Origin: Acidobacteria bacterium 28-9 | Lineage (GTDB): Bacteria > Acidobacteriota > Blastocatellia > Pyrinomonadales > Pyrinomonadaceae | NCBI GenBank assembly: GCA_002050355.1 | Contig: MWYY01000058.1 | Span: 1 to 64,000 of the forward strand | Direction: 5' to 3' | DNA: 64,000 nucleotides | Part shown: piece after piece, positions 31,524-40,747 of the stretch | Position numbering within the stretch: the first letter of the stretch is position 1 | How the letters are laid out: each line of letters begins with the position of its first letter | Notes under the pieces: generated by a model | What the model saw: the letters and a program-made list of their open reading frames with translations, nothing else | Told to the model about the DNA's origin: nothing | The model's database searches: none | Program-made: the position numbers and the translations under genes

Positions 31524-33668
31524 TTAACCTTTTACGCAAACGACTTGTTTCAATTCCGCGACGACTTCGACCAAATCGCGCTGGTTACGCATTACTTCGT
31601 CAATGTCTTTATAAGCCGACGGAATTTCGTCAATCACGCCCGCGTCTTTGCGGCATTCGACACCTGCCGTTTGGCGTTCCAAATCCTCGCGTGAAAAAGC
31701 TTTTTTCGCCGCCGTGCGCGACATTTTGCGACCGGCGCCGTGCGAGCAGGAATTGAAACTCTCCGGCGCGCCGAGACCTTTGATGATAAAAGATTTCGCG
31801 CCCATTGAGCCGGGAATAATTCCGTGATTTCCGACTTCAGCGTTGATTGCGCCTTTGCGCGTGATGTAAACGTCTTCGCCGTAATGATGTTCAAGCGTGA
31901 CGTAATTGTGGTGACAATTAACCGCGACTTCCGGCGTGAAATCGTTGCCGTCGTTGAACATTCGATTAAATTGCCTCAAAAGTCGCTTCATCATAATCTC
32001 GCGGTTTTTGAACGCGAAACTTTGCGCCCATTCCAAATCGCGCCAGTAATTCTTGAACTCTACAGTTCCCTGAATGAAATAGGCGAGATTCGGGTCAGGC
32101 AATTCTGACAATTTATGCAGCTTTTTCGCCGTTTCGATATGACGCGAAGCGATTTCGTTTCCGATATTACGCGAACCCGAATGCAGCATTAGCCAGACAT
32201 TATCTTCGGTGTCGAGGCAAACTTCCAGAAAATGATTTCCGCCGCCGAGCGTTCCGAGCTGCTTCATCGCCTTTGCCTTTCGATGCTGCACGCCTTTGTG
32301 TAATTTGTCGAAACTTTTCCAGCCGTCCCATGCCAAAGATTCGTCAACCGCTTCTTTGTGTTCGTTAAAGCCGACTGGAATAGTGCGCTCGATTTGATGA
32401 CGCAAATCTTTCATTTTGCCTTCGAGAATCCAACTCGTGAAAGGCGTTTTAACCGCCATCATTCCGCAGTTGTGAACAAAAACTCCGGCTTCCAAAGCGA
32501 AATTGTGATGTTCGGAAACAGTCAAACAATAAACGTTTTCGCGTTCTTCGATTAATTCTACGGAAACAACTTTGTGGTTGTAGCCGTGTGAATAAAGCCG
32601 ATGATTGTGCAGACCGATTCCGCTTTTGACTTGTTCGCCGCAAGTTTCGCAATCATAAAAACGATTGGCAATTTCCTTGCTTTTGGCGCGACCTTTTTCG
32701 CTTTGGTTGTAATCAACCAAAAACTTTTTGCCGCGTTCACCGTTTTTAGCGACGGACATTTTGAAATGTTCGGGATTTTCTTCCATATATTTCAAAATGT
32801 TTTTTGTTCCGCGTTCCGCAAAATAAGAATGACCATCGGCGGTTTGCGCTTTTGCATATAAAGCGTCAATTCGGTTTCGCTCAAACTGTGGCGATTGCCA
32901 ATGCTCATTTCGCTCAATCAAACTTCGATGATACGCGGAATGCGCTGAAGCGCTCATAAATTCGAGATTTTCAGGACGATTGTCGGCTTCATCAAAATTC
33001 TTGTGATGAATCACCGTTTTGTCATTTTTAAATCGTGGAACTTCGCCGAGCAAGCTGCTTCGGGCGACAATCCAATGCGCTCTTTGCATTCTGCCCGAAT
33101 AATTTTGCTGAACGAGAACGTAGCCGTCTTTGTCCGTTTCACGATAAAGCGGCATTAATGACTCGCCAGCTTTCAACTTTTCGGCTTTAAGAAAACTTCC
33201 GTCTCGCAGCATAAATTTATGGTCTGGCGTGCAGCAAATTTCTGCGCCGTTGTCCAAAAAAACTTTGACGAGTTTGGCGTTTGCGCGTGTTTTCTTCGCC
33301 GTCGCTTTCGCCGCGACAACTTTTCCGCTTTCAGTGCAAGCGTAAACGACAATCTCTTTATCGTTTTCCGCCAATTCACGAAGCGAATAAGAATTTCCGT
33401 CAAGCGTCGGAACGAGCGTGTTGCCTGAAAAGCAACCGATGTCAACGCCGACAGTTGCGGGAATTACCGCGTCTTTCGTCGCAATGACTGAACCGACCAT
33501 AGAGCCGATGCCGAGATGGGCGTCCGGCATCAGCGCGACGTGTTTATAGAGACACGGCAGACGCGAGACGTTGCGAAGCATATTATGTTCGTCAGTCGAA
33601 AGGGCGTGGCTGACCCACGAAAAAATGTCGGCTTTCGCCCCGCTGATATTAAGTTTGCTAAAGCTCAT
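31524..33668 (-). CDS. rtcB: RNA ligase RtcB, interrupted by an intein
   Basis: GTP-dependent RNA ligase joining 2',3'-cyclic phosphate and 5'-OH RNA ends. The N-extein has MPDAHLGIGSMVGSVIATKDAVIPATVGVDIG. The C-extein resumes with CGMMAVKT and shows LGTLGGGNHFLEV, MLHSGSRNIGN, the HHNYV metal-site region, and CSHGAGRKMSR with the guanylylated His. The 322-residue intein lies directly before the metal-binding Cys of the DIGCGM motif. Mature RtcB would have 392 residues. The ATG at 33668 has GGAGG four bases upstream. Confidence 0.93.
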   Translation of the reverse strand: MSFSKLNISGAKADIFSWVSHALSTDEHNMLRNVSRLPCLYKHVALMPDAHLGIGSMVGSVIATKDAVIPATVGVDIGCFSGNTLVPTLDGNSYSLRELAENDKEIVVYACTESGKVVAAKATAKKTRANAKLVKVFLDNGAEICCTPDHKFMLRDGSFLKAEKLKAGESLMPLYRETDKDGYVLVQQNYSGRMQRAHWIVARSSLLGEVPRFKNDKTVIHHKNFDEADNRPENLEFMSASAHSAYHRSLIERNEHWQSPQFERNRIDALYAKAQTADGHSYFAERGTKNILKYMEENPEHFKMSVAKNGERGKKFLVDYNQSEKGRAKSKEIANRFYDCETCGEQVKSGIGLHNHRLYSHGYNHKVVSVELIEERENVYCLTVSEHHNFALEAGVFVHNCGMMAVKTPFTSWILEGKMKDLRHQIERTIPVGFNEHKEAVDESLAWDGWKSFDKLHKGVQHRKAKAMKQLGTLGGGNHFLEVCLDTEDNVWLMLHSGSRNIGNEIASRHIETAKKLHKLSELPDPNLAYFIQGTVEFKNYWRDLEWAQSFAFKNREIMMKRLLRQFNRMFNDGNDFTPEVAVNCHHNYVTLEHHYGEDVYITRKGAINAEVGNHGIIPGSMGAKSFIIKGLGAPESFNSCSHGAGRKMSRTAAKKAFSREDLERQTAGVECRKDAGVIDEIPSAYKDIDEVMRNQRDLVEVVAELKQVVCVKG
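32469..33434 (-). mobile_element. intein with HNH homing endonuclease inside RtcB
   Basis: The intein begins with Cys (CFSGNTLVPT, block A), has the block B region EICCTPDHKFML, and ends EHHNFALEAGVFVHN before the +1 Cys (blocks F and G with His-Asn). All residues needed for splicing are present. The centre holds an HNH-type nuclease (VIHHKNFDEADNRPENLEFMS) rather than LAGLIDADG, and then a C2H2-like zinc finger (CETCGEQVKSGIGLHNHRLYSH). Insertion is at the catalytic metal-site Cys, a highly conserved point. Confidence 0.92.
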
Positions 33669-33862
33669 ATTTCCTCCAATAAAATTATAATAAGACAATA
33701 AATAAATGTGGTAAGCAAGAATTAAAATAAAACAATTAATTTACTGTAAAAATTTTCAGTTTTTTGAGATGCTGAAACTAATGTATCTTCAGCTCTATTT
33801 TTTGTATAAACTAAACAGACGGGTTTGGCATCAAAATCGCCGACTGTTTGATTGGTAAAAAA

Positions 33863-35620
33863 ATGATTGAAACCGGAACACTTTTACAGGATCGCTACTT
33901 AATCGAGAGGCAAATCGGCTCAGGCGGAATGGGCGCGGTTTACCGTGCCATTGACCAGCGTTTCGGAAGTCACGTAGCGATAAAAGAAACTTTTTATAAA
34001 GATGAAGAATTGGGTCACGCTTTCGAGCGCGAGGCGCATCTTCTCAACAGCCTGCATCATCCGGTTTTGCCTCACGTCTCGGATTATTTCACCGAAAGTA
34101 ACGGACATTTTCTGGTGATGCAGTTCATAGAGGGAGAAGATTTGTTCGAGATTTTAAAGCGGAAAGGCGCATTTCCCGTCTCGGATGTTTTGCGCTGGAC
34201 AACCAGTCTGCTCGACGCGCTCGATTATCTGCATTCGCAGACGCCGCCGATTATTCACCGCGATATCAAACCGCAAAACTTAAAAATAACCACGCGCAGC
34301 GATATTGTTTTGCTAGATTTCGGATTGGCGAAACTCAACTCCGATGACACTCAGGCACAATTAAGCGTATTCGGCTATTCGCGTAAATACTCGCCCCTCG
34401 AACAAATTCAAGGCACGGGAACAGACGCTCGCTCCGACATTTTTGCTCTCGGAGCAACTATTTATCATCTTTTGACCGGCAAACCGCCGATTGATGTTCT
34501 CGCCCGCGCCTCCGAAATCGTTGCCGGTAACCGCGACCCGCTTCTAATGGCAAACGAAATCAACGCCCAAATTCCGCTTGACGTGGCAAATGTTCTGAAT
34601 TCGGCGCTGGCGCTCAATGCCGCCGGACGTTTTGTTTCGGCAAAAGCGATGCAGCAGGCATTGGATCACACCATTAATGTGACCTCTGCCGAAAACGCTG
34701 AAGAGTTACCAGAAACAGTATTAGCTGCTGTTCCTTTCAATAACGGAGTAACAATTTCCGCGGAAACCGAAAGTTTTCCGGCACTTGAAGCATTTGCCGC
34801 AGAAGTGGCAAGCGGCTCTCCGCAAACGCATGCTAACGACAAATTGTCGGCAGTTGAGATTTCGAATCAGAATCGTCAAACGCCTTTAACAATTCCGGAA
34901 TTTTTACCGCATACCACTACAATTATAGAAGAAGCGACGAGGGTTTCTGCGCCGATAAAGCGCTCAAGGTTTCCTGTTGCAGCTTTGACGGCTGTGCTAA
35001 TTTGCGTCGGTTTGTCGGCGGGTTACTTTATTAACAAGACGAATTCATCAAACGAGCCGAATCAAACTCCGATTGTTCAGTCAACTTCAGAAACGAATAC
35101 AATTCCGGAAGAATCCGCAACAGTTTTAGAAACACCGATGCCGGAAGTTTCTAATTCGTCTTCAGCGGAAAACGTTCCGCAAACCGAAGCCGCACCAATT
35201 TTAGTTAAAACATCCGCCGAAAAGCGGGAAATTCCTGAAAAGAGGGAAACTGTCGAAAAGAAAAAAACTGTCGATGAGCCTTCTGTGCAAGTAGAGACAA
35301 CGCAAGTCGAGACAACAGAAAAGCCGAAACCGGCACCGGCTCAAAGCGAAACTTCGCGTTCGGCTTCGAAACCCATTCCGCGCCGCAGCGAATCTCAGCG
35401 AAACGGCGAAACACGCACTCGTGTCATCGAACCTCCCGTCCCAGACATCGAATCAATTTTTACCGGTCGCCCGTCGGGTGAACGCGATGAAAAACTTCGC
35501 CGCCAGGAAGAACGCCGCCACCAGCGCGAGCAAATGAGCGACCAAGAGTTGAGAGAAAATCGCCGCCAACGCAGGGAAGAACGAAAGCGACGCCAAAACG
35601 GAAACAATTTTCCCTTTTAA
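33863..35620 (+). CDS. membrane Ser/Thr protein kinase with Pro/Glu-rich outer tail
   Basis: A 585-residue Hanks-type kinase. Kinase domain about residues 10-275: GSGGMGAVY, VAIKETF, IIHRDIKPQN, LLDFGLA, a YSPLEQ motif in the APE position, DARSDIFALG. One membrane helix near residue 375 (FPVAALTAVLICVGLSAGYFI). The C-terminal part outside is low-complexity, rich in Glu/Pro/Thr and ending in a strongly basic tail (RREERKRRQNG). No known sensor domain. The ATG at 33863 is favoured over a TTG at 33848. Transcribed divergently from rtcB. Confidence 0.9.
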   Translation: MIETGTLLQDRYLIERQIGSGGMGAVYRAIDQRFGSHVAIKETFYKDEELGHAFEREAHLLNSLHHPVLPHVSDYFTESNGHFLVMQFIEGEDLFEILKRKGAFPVSDVLRWTTSLLDALDYLHSQTPPIIHRDIKPQNLKITTRSDIVLLDFGLAKLNSDDTQAQLSVFGYSRKYSPLEQIQGTGTDARSDIFALGATIYHLLTGKPPIDVLARASEIVAGNRDPLLMANEINAQIPLDVANVLNSALALNAAGRFVSAKAMQQALDHTINVTSAENAEELPETVLAAVPFNNGVTISAETESFPALEAFAAEVASGSPQTHANDKLSAVEISNQNRQTPLTIPEFLPHTTTIIEEATRVSAPIKRSRFPVAALTAVLICVGLSAGYFINKTNSSNEPNQTPIVQSTSETNTIPEESATVLETPMPEVSNSSSAENVPQTEAAPILVKTSAEKREIPEKRETVEKKKTVDEPSVQVETTQVETTEKPKPAPAQSETSRSASKPIPRRSESQRNGETRTRVIEPPVPDIESIFTGRPSGERDEKLRRQEERRHQREQMSDQELRENRRQRREERKRRQNGNNFPF

Positions 35621-35624
35621 GCCT

Positions 35625-36686
35625 TTAACTTATAACTTTTATATCGCGCTCGCTGAAAATTCTCCAGCCGCCGGTTGTTCGCTGCCACCTCAATTCCTGA
35701 ACGACTTCGCCGCGACGGATTTTTGATTTGACTTCGACATTATACTTTTTACGGAAACGCATTATCGCCGTCCGACCGCCGCCTTGAAATATAATTTCCG
35801 GCTCTTCGGCTCGTATATCAATTGATTTAGCTGTGGCGAAACGAATCTTTTCAACACGAACAGAATTGCGCGAAGTATTGCGGGCGAGATAAAAAGACTT
35901 TAATTCCGGCATATAAAACGACATTTGTTTTTCGATGTTGCGACGGTTGGTCGCCTGAATCCATTGACCCAATGCTTCACGGATTGTAACGGCTTCATCG
36001 CTCTCGATTCGAGAGGAACGCGCGCTAGTCGCAGCAGAAGGTGAAGCGGTTCTATTGTCCTGTCTGGCAACCTGCCTGTCAGCCTGCGTTTCGCCATAGA
36101 TGTCCCAGCGCGCGACATCGGCGATTTTATTATAGACGGTTTGAATAACAACCGGCTCGACAAGTTCCTTGGCGGCAATGCGGCGCGTTACCCGCAAACG
36201 CTGACCGTTTTCGAGAGACGTAAAGGTAAAACTCAAATTGTCATTACTGCCGCCGCTCGAATTGAAAATCAAACTGTTTCGCTCAAGCCCGATGCGCGAG
36301 CGAACAATCTGACCGCCCGGAGCGCGAGCGTTGCGCGTAACGCCGTCGGCTTGAAACGTAACCCGCGGAGCGCGAGAAGAACCGAGCGTAATGCGATTTC
36401 CGCGACACTCGATAGCTAGCAAATCGGGCGGTGTCAGTCGAACCGCCAAATCCATAAAAAACTGCTGTTGTTCGCCGTACGGAACATTGCTCGACGCGCC
36501 TTCGATAACCGAATAAAGTTTATCGCTGTCATTCGGGTCAATCCGATAAACACCCGACAAACCCGCTGCCGCGCTGCAAACATTTTGCGTCGCCCTTTCC
36601 CGCATCGTTTGTGCGTAGAGTGTTCCGCAGGAATACGCAAGTAATAGTGACAAAATTATTAATGTCCGATTGTTTATTCGCAACAT
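35625..36686 (-). CDS. secreted protein of unknown function with NTF2-like C-terminus
   Basis: Exported 353-residue protein with a signal peptide (residues 1-25, ending LYA-QT). The first 190 residues are beta-rich (GVYRIDPNDSDKLYSVIEG, SLIFNSSGGSNDNLSFTF) without a family I recognise. After a low-complexity linker, the last 120 residues (IREALGQWIQATNRRNIEKQMSFYMPELKSFY ... GGWRIFSERDIKVI) resemble the SnoaL/NTF2-like fold. Its 3' end lies 4 bp from that of the convergent kinase gene. Confidence 0.72.
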   Translation of the reverse strand: MLRINNRTLIILSLLLAYSCGTLYAQTMRERATQNVCSAAAGLSGVYRIDPNDSDKLYSVIEGASSNVPYGEQQQFFMDLAVRLTPPDLLAIECRGNRITLGSSRAPRVTFQADGVTRNARAPGGQIVRSRIGLERNSLIFNSSGGSNDNLSFTFTSLENGQRLRVTRRIAAKELVEPVVIQTVYNKIADVARWDIYGETQADRQVARQDNRTASPSAATSARSSRIESDEAVTIREALGQWIQATNRRNIEKQMSFYMPELKSFYLARNTSRNSVRVEKIRFATAKSIDIRAEEPEIIFQGGGRTAIMRFRKKYNVEVKSKIRRGEVVQELRWQRTTGGWRIFSERDIKVIS

Positions 36687-36908
36687 CTCATCTTCCTCCG
36701 TTCAATTTCAAACCCCGCGTTAGATGGCAAAATCATTAGCCAAGTTTAACAAAATTAATTCGGAAAACGGAAAGGGAATTATAAATAGTTTTTCGTTTTT
36801 ATTCATTCATTGTTCACTTTTAAATCGTCGATAAATTCGCGTAAAGTTAAACCGCGCAACTTTTCGAGCTGGTTTGCGTAAAATTTTGGTTAAGCAAACA
36901 AAGATTTT

Positions 36909-37418
36909 ATGAACATTTCAATCAAACAATTAACGGAAAATGATTGGCGAGAATTTTCTCTAATTCGTCTGAAAGCTCTACAGACAGACCCATTTGTCTT
37001 CGGCTCAAATTACGAAAAAGAATCACAAATGACCGAAGCCGGTTGGCGAAGCCGTCTGCAAGCGAAAGACAACGCGATATTTTTGATTTACGCGGGCGAT
37101 ACGCCCATCGGGATGACTTGCGTTTCGGTTGACCGCGACGACCCGACAAGGAAAACCGCGCTTCTTTGGGGTTCGTGGCTCGCGCCCCACGCTCGCGGGA
37201 AAGGTTTGTCGGAGTTGATGTATCAAACCAGAATCAATTGGGCGAAAAAGCAACCGACGGTTGAGAAAATCATCGTTTCGCATCGCGCCTCAAATGTTTC
37301 GTCAAAATATGCCAATCAAAAACATGGATTTGTTTTCACGCACAAAACCGAAAAAGTCTGGACGGACGGTATAACGGAAGACGAAATCTTTTACGAACTC
37401 GAAATCAAAAACGCATAA
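36909..37418 (+). CDS. GNAT-family N-acetyltransferase
   Basis: Single-domain acetyltransferase of 169 residues. GNAT motif A is visible as LLWGSWLAPHARGKGLSELMYQTRINWAKK, with the acetyl-CoA loop ARGKG, and motif B as RASNVSSKYANQKHGFV. The N-terminus (LTENDWREFSLIRLKALQTDPFVFG) is typical of small-molecule or protein acetyltransferases. Substrate unknown. Confidence 0.88.
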   Translation: MNISIKQLTENDWREFSLIRLKALQTDPFVFGSNYEKESQMTEAGWRSRLQAKDNAIFLIYAGDTPIGMTCVSVDRDDPTRKTALLWGSWLAPHARGKGLSELMYQTRINWAKKQPTVEKIIVSHRASNVSSKYANQKHGFVFTHKTEKVWTDGITEDEIFYELEIKNA

Positions 37419-37544
37419 CAAAACATCTTACAAATCAAAAATTGGCGACGAAATTGCCGAGAATTTCGCCCCGTAAATTTTAATTGAGCGGGAAAGAGTC
37501 GAACTTTCTAATCCAATATATTCCCGACGGCATCCGCCAAAATT

Positions 37545-38744
37545 TCAATTTTTATAAGGAACTATTTTTCTTATAGCTTCTTCACTCTTTTCAGCTTTAG
37601 CTTTTAATGCTTTTTGATACCTTTCTTCCAAAGGTTGGGTAATGGCAAAAATATCCGAGCCAACGTATTCAGCCCAAACTTTTTTATCAATTACATACTC
37701 AACAAGAAGTTTTTCTCCAAAAAACATCATGTTTGCTTTGTTACCTTTTACGCTAATACATCTTGTGTGATTTCCGTCGCCGCCAACATAATATTTATTT
37801 GGAATTAAGGTTACATCACCCTTCGACCTCATATTAGTAAAAATTTGTTTCGCAACTCCTAGACAAATATCTAGGCAGGCTTGATGAGCTTGAATTGACT
37901 CAACCAAACTTACTTTTGGGTCACCGTATCTTACACCAGCAGGGCATTGAATAAGGCTCAAAACTATTTCTGGAATTTCACGAAGCCCGGAATTTTTAGC
38001 TTGCTCTGCGAGCATTTTCAAGTCATGTCCAAAGGGAAATTTATCATTCCTTTCCTCAATATAAGCCTTGATAATTTTTTCGGTTGCTTGTAAAGATGAC
38101 CATTTTGAAAGACCATATTGAGGCGGATTAGTAAAAATGTGGCTTACTGCCGCATCTATATCTCCCTTTGCTTGTTGAATCAGAACATTATCAGTCAATG
38201 CTTCCAATTCGCATCTAGCATCATTCCCAAGTCTGAAACTGTCAAAGATACTTTTTAATTCTTCATTTTTGAGATTTTTAATATATTCTTTCGTAATATC
38301 ATCAATCAAATTAAGGATATTTACCTCTGGAAGTTTTCTATTTGTGCCTATTGTCGGTGATTTTAATTTGCCAAAATTCTTAATCGAACATGTTGCTACA
38401 ACTGCGCCGAGAATAAGTGGAAGCCGCATTCTGTAAGCGTCACCACGAATTAAAATTGCCATCTTCCAAGTTGGATCAAATTTTAATTTGTCGCCATATT
38501 TATTATCAAACCATTGACGAATCCTATTAGTAAGGTCATCGCCTTTGTAGCTTCCTTCAGTTATAGTTTTTTTGAATGGCGGAGCAACAAGATTTAATCC
38601 AAAACGAGAAGAAATATTGAGCCAAGCGTGTAACGGTCTTTGAAAAATTAAAAGACCTTTTTTGCATAATTCTTCGTCAACGGATTCCATCAATTCTTGA
38701 AAGTCTTCTTCATTCTTTACGTCATATTTTTCTGTTGCTTTCAT
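37545..38744 (-). CDS. uncharacterised protein with HEPN-like region, likely acquired
   Basis: A 399-residue soluble protein I cannot assign to a named family. Its middle (about residues 215-310) resembles a HEPN domain: KWSSLQATEKIIKAYI, then FPFGHDLKMLAEQA, followed by a helix pair with RYG and IQAHQAC. HEPN domains are RNA-binding or RNA-cleaving in many defence and toxin systems. The clear catalytic RxxxxH signature is not certain. The gene is visibly more AT-rich than its neighbours and lies in a patch of gene remnants, which suggests transfer. A perfect palindrome lies just upstream. Confidence 0.6.
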   Translation of the reverse strand: MKATEKYDVKNEEDFQELMESVDEELCKKGLLIFQRPLHAWLNISSRFGLNLVAPPFKKTITEGSYKGDDLTNRIRQWFDNKYGDKLKFDPTWKMAILIRGDAYRMRLPLILGAVVATCSIKNFGKLKSPTIGTNRKLPEVNILNLIDDITKEYIKNLKNEELKSIFDSFRLGNDARCELEALTDNVLIQQAKGDIDAAVSHIFTNPPQYGLSKWSSLQATEKIIKAYIEERNDKFPFGHDLKMLAEQAKNSGLREIPEIVLSLIQCPAGVRYGDPKVSLVESIQAHQACLDICLGVAKQIFTNMRSKGDVTLIPNKYYVGGDGNHTRCISVKGNKANMMFFGEKLLVEYVIDKKVWAEYVGSDIFAITQPLEERYQKALKAKAEKSEEAIRKIVPYKN

Positions 38745-38764
38745 AGGAGTTTTGAATAGTGCCT

Positions 38765-38794
38765 AGAGTGGATATTTGTTTTAAATATCCACTC
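38765..38794. promoter_or_regulatory. 13-bp perfect palindrome upstream of the HEPN-like gene
   Basis: AGAGTGGATATTT and AAATATCCACTCT flank a 4-base GTTT loop, 21 bp from the ATG at 38744. TTTTAT follows on the plus strand only. It may be an operator for the gene to its left or a terminator read from the left; no T run follows on the strand of the neighbouring genes, so an operator is the better fit. Confidence 0.45.
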
Positions 38795-38801
38795 TTTTAT
38801 A

Positions 38802-39026
38802 TTAAATCTCAACCTTCTCAATCACACCAACCCAATGTTCCGCCGTCAGATTGTTACGGGCGAATTCCGCAATCAAGTTAAAAACCTGGTCGGAAAATCC
38901 GCCGACGTTCAAAATGTCGGCTCGTTCTTTGGCTTTCGTGTGCGCGTAAGGCTGGATGTCAATGCAGACGAGTTTCGCGTCTTTGTTTCGAGATTTGAAC
39001 TCGTTCCACTGTTTTATCGTTTTCGT
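38802..39026 (-). pseudogene. TROVE/Ro60 (Rsr) protein, C-terminal remnant
   Basis: Read on the minus strand, 75 codons match the C-terminal vWA-like end of bacterial Ro60/TROVE proteins: KQWNEFKSRNKDAKLVCIDI, then QPYAHTKAKERADILNVGGF, SDQVFNLIAEFA and LTAEHWVGVIEKVEI, ending TAA at 38802-38804. An in-frame stop at 39027-39029 and the absence of the TROVE domain show that the rest of the gene is gone. Ro60 proteins bind Y RNAs and are often encoded with rtcB; rtcB lies 5 kb away here. Confidence 0.72.
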
Positions 39027-39075
39027 TTAGCTGAACACTTGTTTTGTGAAAAATTTTATTGGATTGAAAATTTGC

Positions 39076-40065
39076 TCAAAAATGTCGAAAGCCTTTTGGC
39101 TGTAAAATCGTTGATTCATTTCCTGAAACAAGCTCAACGGTTTCAACATTTGTCGTTACTTCTCCGATGAGAGTAAAGGAATGATTTTTTAATTCTTTTT
39201 CGAGGTAGAAATTATTTTCTGGATTTGCCGTAAACAACAGTTCAAAATCTTCGCCACCGTCGAAAGCGTGTGAAAATTTTTCTTTTTCTGATTTTGATAG
39301 TGAAATCAGATTTTTATGAAAGGGAATTTTACCGGCAAAGATTTTTGCGCCGACTTTGCTTGCTTGGCAAAGATGTGCCAAATCGCTCGAAAGACCGTCG
39401 CTTAAATCAATCATCGCGGTCGCCAGGTTTTTTACGCCTAAAACTTGTCCGATTTTTGTTTGCGGGTTCGGTTGTAACTGGCGCAAAAGCAAGTTTTTGT
39501 GTTCGGTTTTTTCAAATCTTTCGCCGCTTTCCAAAAGTTTTAATCCGCACGCCGCGCCGCCGAGTTCGCCCGTAACATAAATTAAATCATCGGGTTGCGC
39601 GCCTGAACGCAAAATGGCTTTTCCTTTTTTTACTTCTCCCGCAACAATTGAATCAACTACAATTTTATCCGTTGTTCGAGAAACGTCGCCGCCGATTAAT
39701 TCGACATTGTATTTTTTCGCCAGATCAAACCAGCCGTCATAAAATCTCTCGACAAAATCAGTTTTCCAAGCCTTTTCGGGAATGCCGATTGAAACCAACG
39801 CCCATACAGGTTTTGCGCCCATCGCCGCGACATCAGAGAGCGAAACGGCTAACGCTTTATGTCCCAAGAATTCAGGAGTTGTCCAATCAGCCCGAAAATC
39901 AACGTCTTCAATCAGCAAATCAGTTGTAATTACTAGGTCGGTTCTTTCGTTTTTTGGAATTACCGCGCAATCGTCGCCAATCCCAATTCTGACTGCTGAC
40001 GGCTGACAACTGAGTGCTAACGACTTGCTTTTAATGTATTGAATTAACTCGAATTCGGATTTCAT
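39076..40065 (-). CDS. thiL: thiamine-monophosphate kinase
   Basis: Phosphorylates thiamine monophosphate to the active cofactor thiamine diphosphate, used among others by the PDH complex encoded in this window. Visible are GIGDDCAVI, the TTDLLIEDVDF metal motif, LAVSLSDVAAMGAKP, IGGDVSRT, MIDLSDGLSSDLAHLC and DGGEDFELLF, all typical of ThiL in the PurM/AIR-synthase fold. Residues 15-26 (LALSCQPSAVRI), just before GIGDD, are encoded by 7-bp repeats. Length 329 is normal. Confidence 0.95.
   Translation of the reverse strand: MKSEFELIQYIKSKSLALSCQPSAVRIGIGDDCAVIPKNERTDLVITTDLLIEDVDFRADWTTPEFLGHKALAVSLSDVAAMGAKPVWALVSIGIPEKAWKTDFVERFYDGWFDLAKKYNVELIGGDVSRTTDKIVVDSIVAGEVKKGKAILRSGAQPDDLIYVTGELGGAACGLKLLESGERFEKTEHKNLLLRQLQPNPQTKIGQVLGVKNLATAMIDLSDGLSSDLAHLCQASKVGAKIFAGKIPFHKNLISLSKSEKEKFSHAFDGGEDFELLFTANPENNFYLEKELKNHSFTLIGEVTTNVETVELVSGNESTILQPKGFRHF
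39990..40024 (-). repeat. 7-bp repeat array inside thiL
   Basis: Five 7-bp units on the plus strand: TGACTGC, TGACGGC, TGACAAC, TGAGTGC, TAACGAC. They encode residues 15-26 of ThiL, ahead of the GIGDD motif, and keep the frame. Confidence 0.75.
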
Positions 40066-40150
40066 AAAAAATTCATTGACACAAATTTATTAAATACATA
40101 CAATAACGGCGGCAGAATTTATAAAAAACATTAACATATCAGAGGTTCAA

Positions 40151-40708
40151 ATGGGACAATTTGCAACTGCAATACCGGAAAAAATATTCTTTAAAATTGG
40201 TGAAGTATGTGATTTAGTTGGCGTGCAGGCGCACGTTTTACGCTATTGGGAAACCGAGTTTCCGATGCTTTCACCGCAAAAAAATCGTTCCGGTCAGAGA
40301 AGTTACCGGCGACGCGATGTCGAAATTGCCCTGCGCGTTAAAGAACTTCTTTATGAAGACCTTTATACAATCGCCGGGGCGAAGAAAAAACTGCAAACCG
40401 AATTGCGCGAATCAAATCGCTTGAAAATCGTTCATTCCGAATCGGTGCCGAAAGAAAGTTTTATAAAAGAAGTTAAGATGCCCGACACGCAAGAAGAACA
40501 GTTCGTTGGAGGAGAATCGGTTAAAGCAGAAGGCGTCTTGGAGTTTGAAGATATTGAAGATTTTCAGGAAAGTAAACCTATCGAAATGAACGAAGATCGA
40601 CGTGAGGCTTTAACACATCTTGCCGCGCAACTGCTCGAACTCAGGGAAATGTTAAAGACGAAAAATTCCGAAGACCAGAGCAGTCAGCAAAGAAATTATC
40701 GAGTTTGA
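40151..40708 (+). CDS. MerR-family transcriptional regulator
   Basis: A 185-residue regulator. The winged helix domain (residues 10-80) reads [24 protein letters not shown] ... [18 protein letters not shown], with the short [10 protein letters not shown] region typical of MerR/MlrA-like proteins that bind operators with long spacers. The C-terminal half is acidic ([24 protein letters not shown]) and coiled, with no Cys ligand cluster, so it is not a metal sensor. In many bacteria such a gene precedes a tRNA-Pro, as here. Confidence 0.87.
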   Translation: MGQFATAIPEKIFFKIGEVCDLVGVQAHVLRYWETEFPMLSPQKNRSGQRSYRRRDVEIALRVKELLYEDLYTIAGAKKKLQTELRESNRLKIVHSESVPKESFIKEVKMPDTQEEQFVGGESVKAEGVLEFEDIEDFQESKPIEMNEDRREALTHLAAQLLELREMLKTKNSEDQSSQQRNYRV

Positions 40709-40747
40709 CAAAAATTCAATTCATTTCTAAGCTGAATAAATCCGTAA

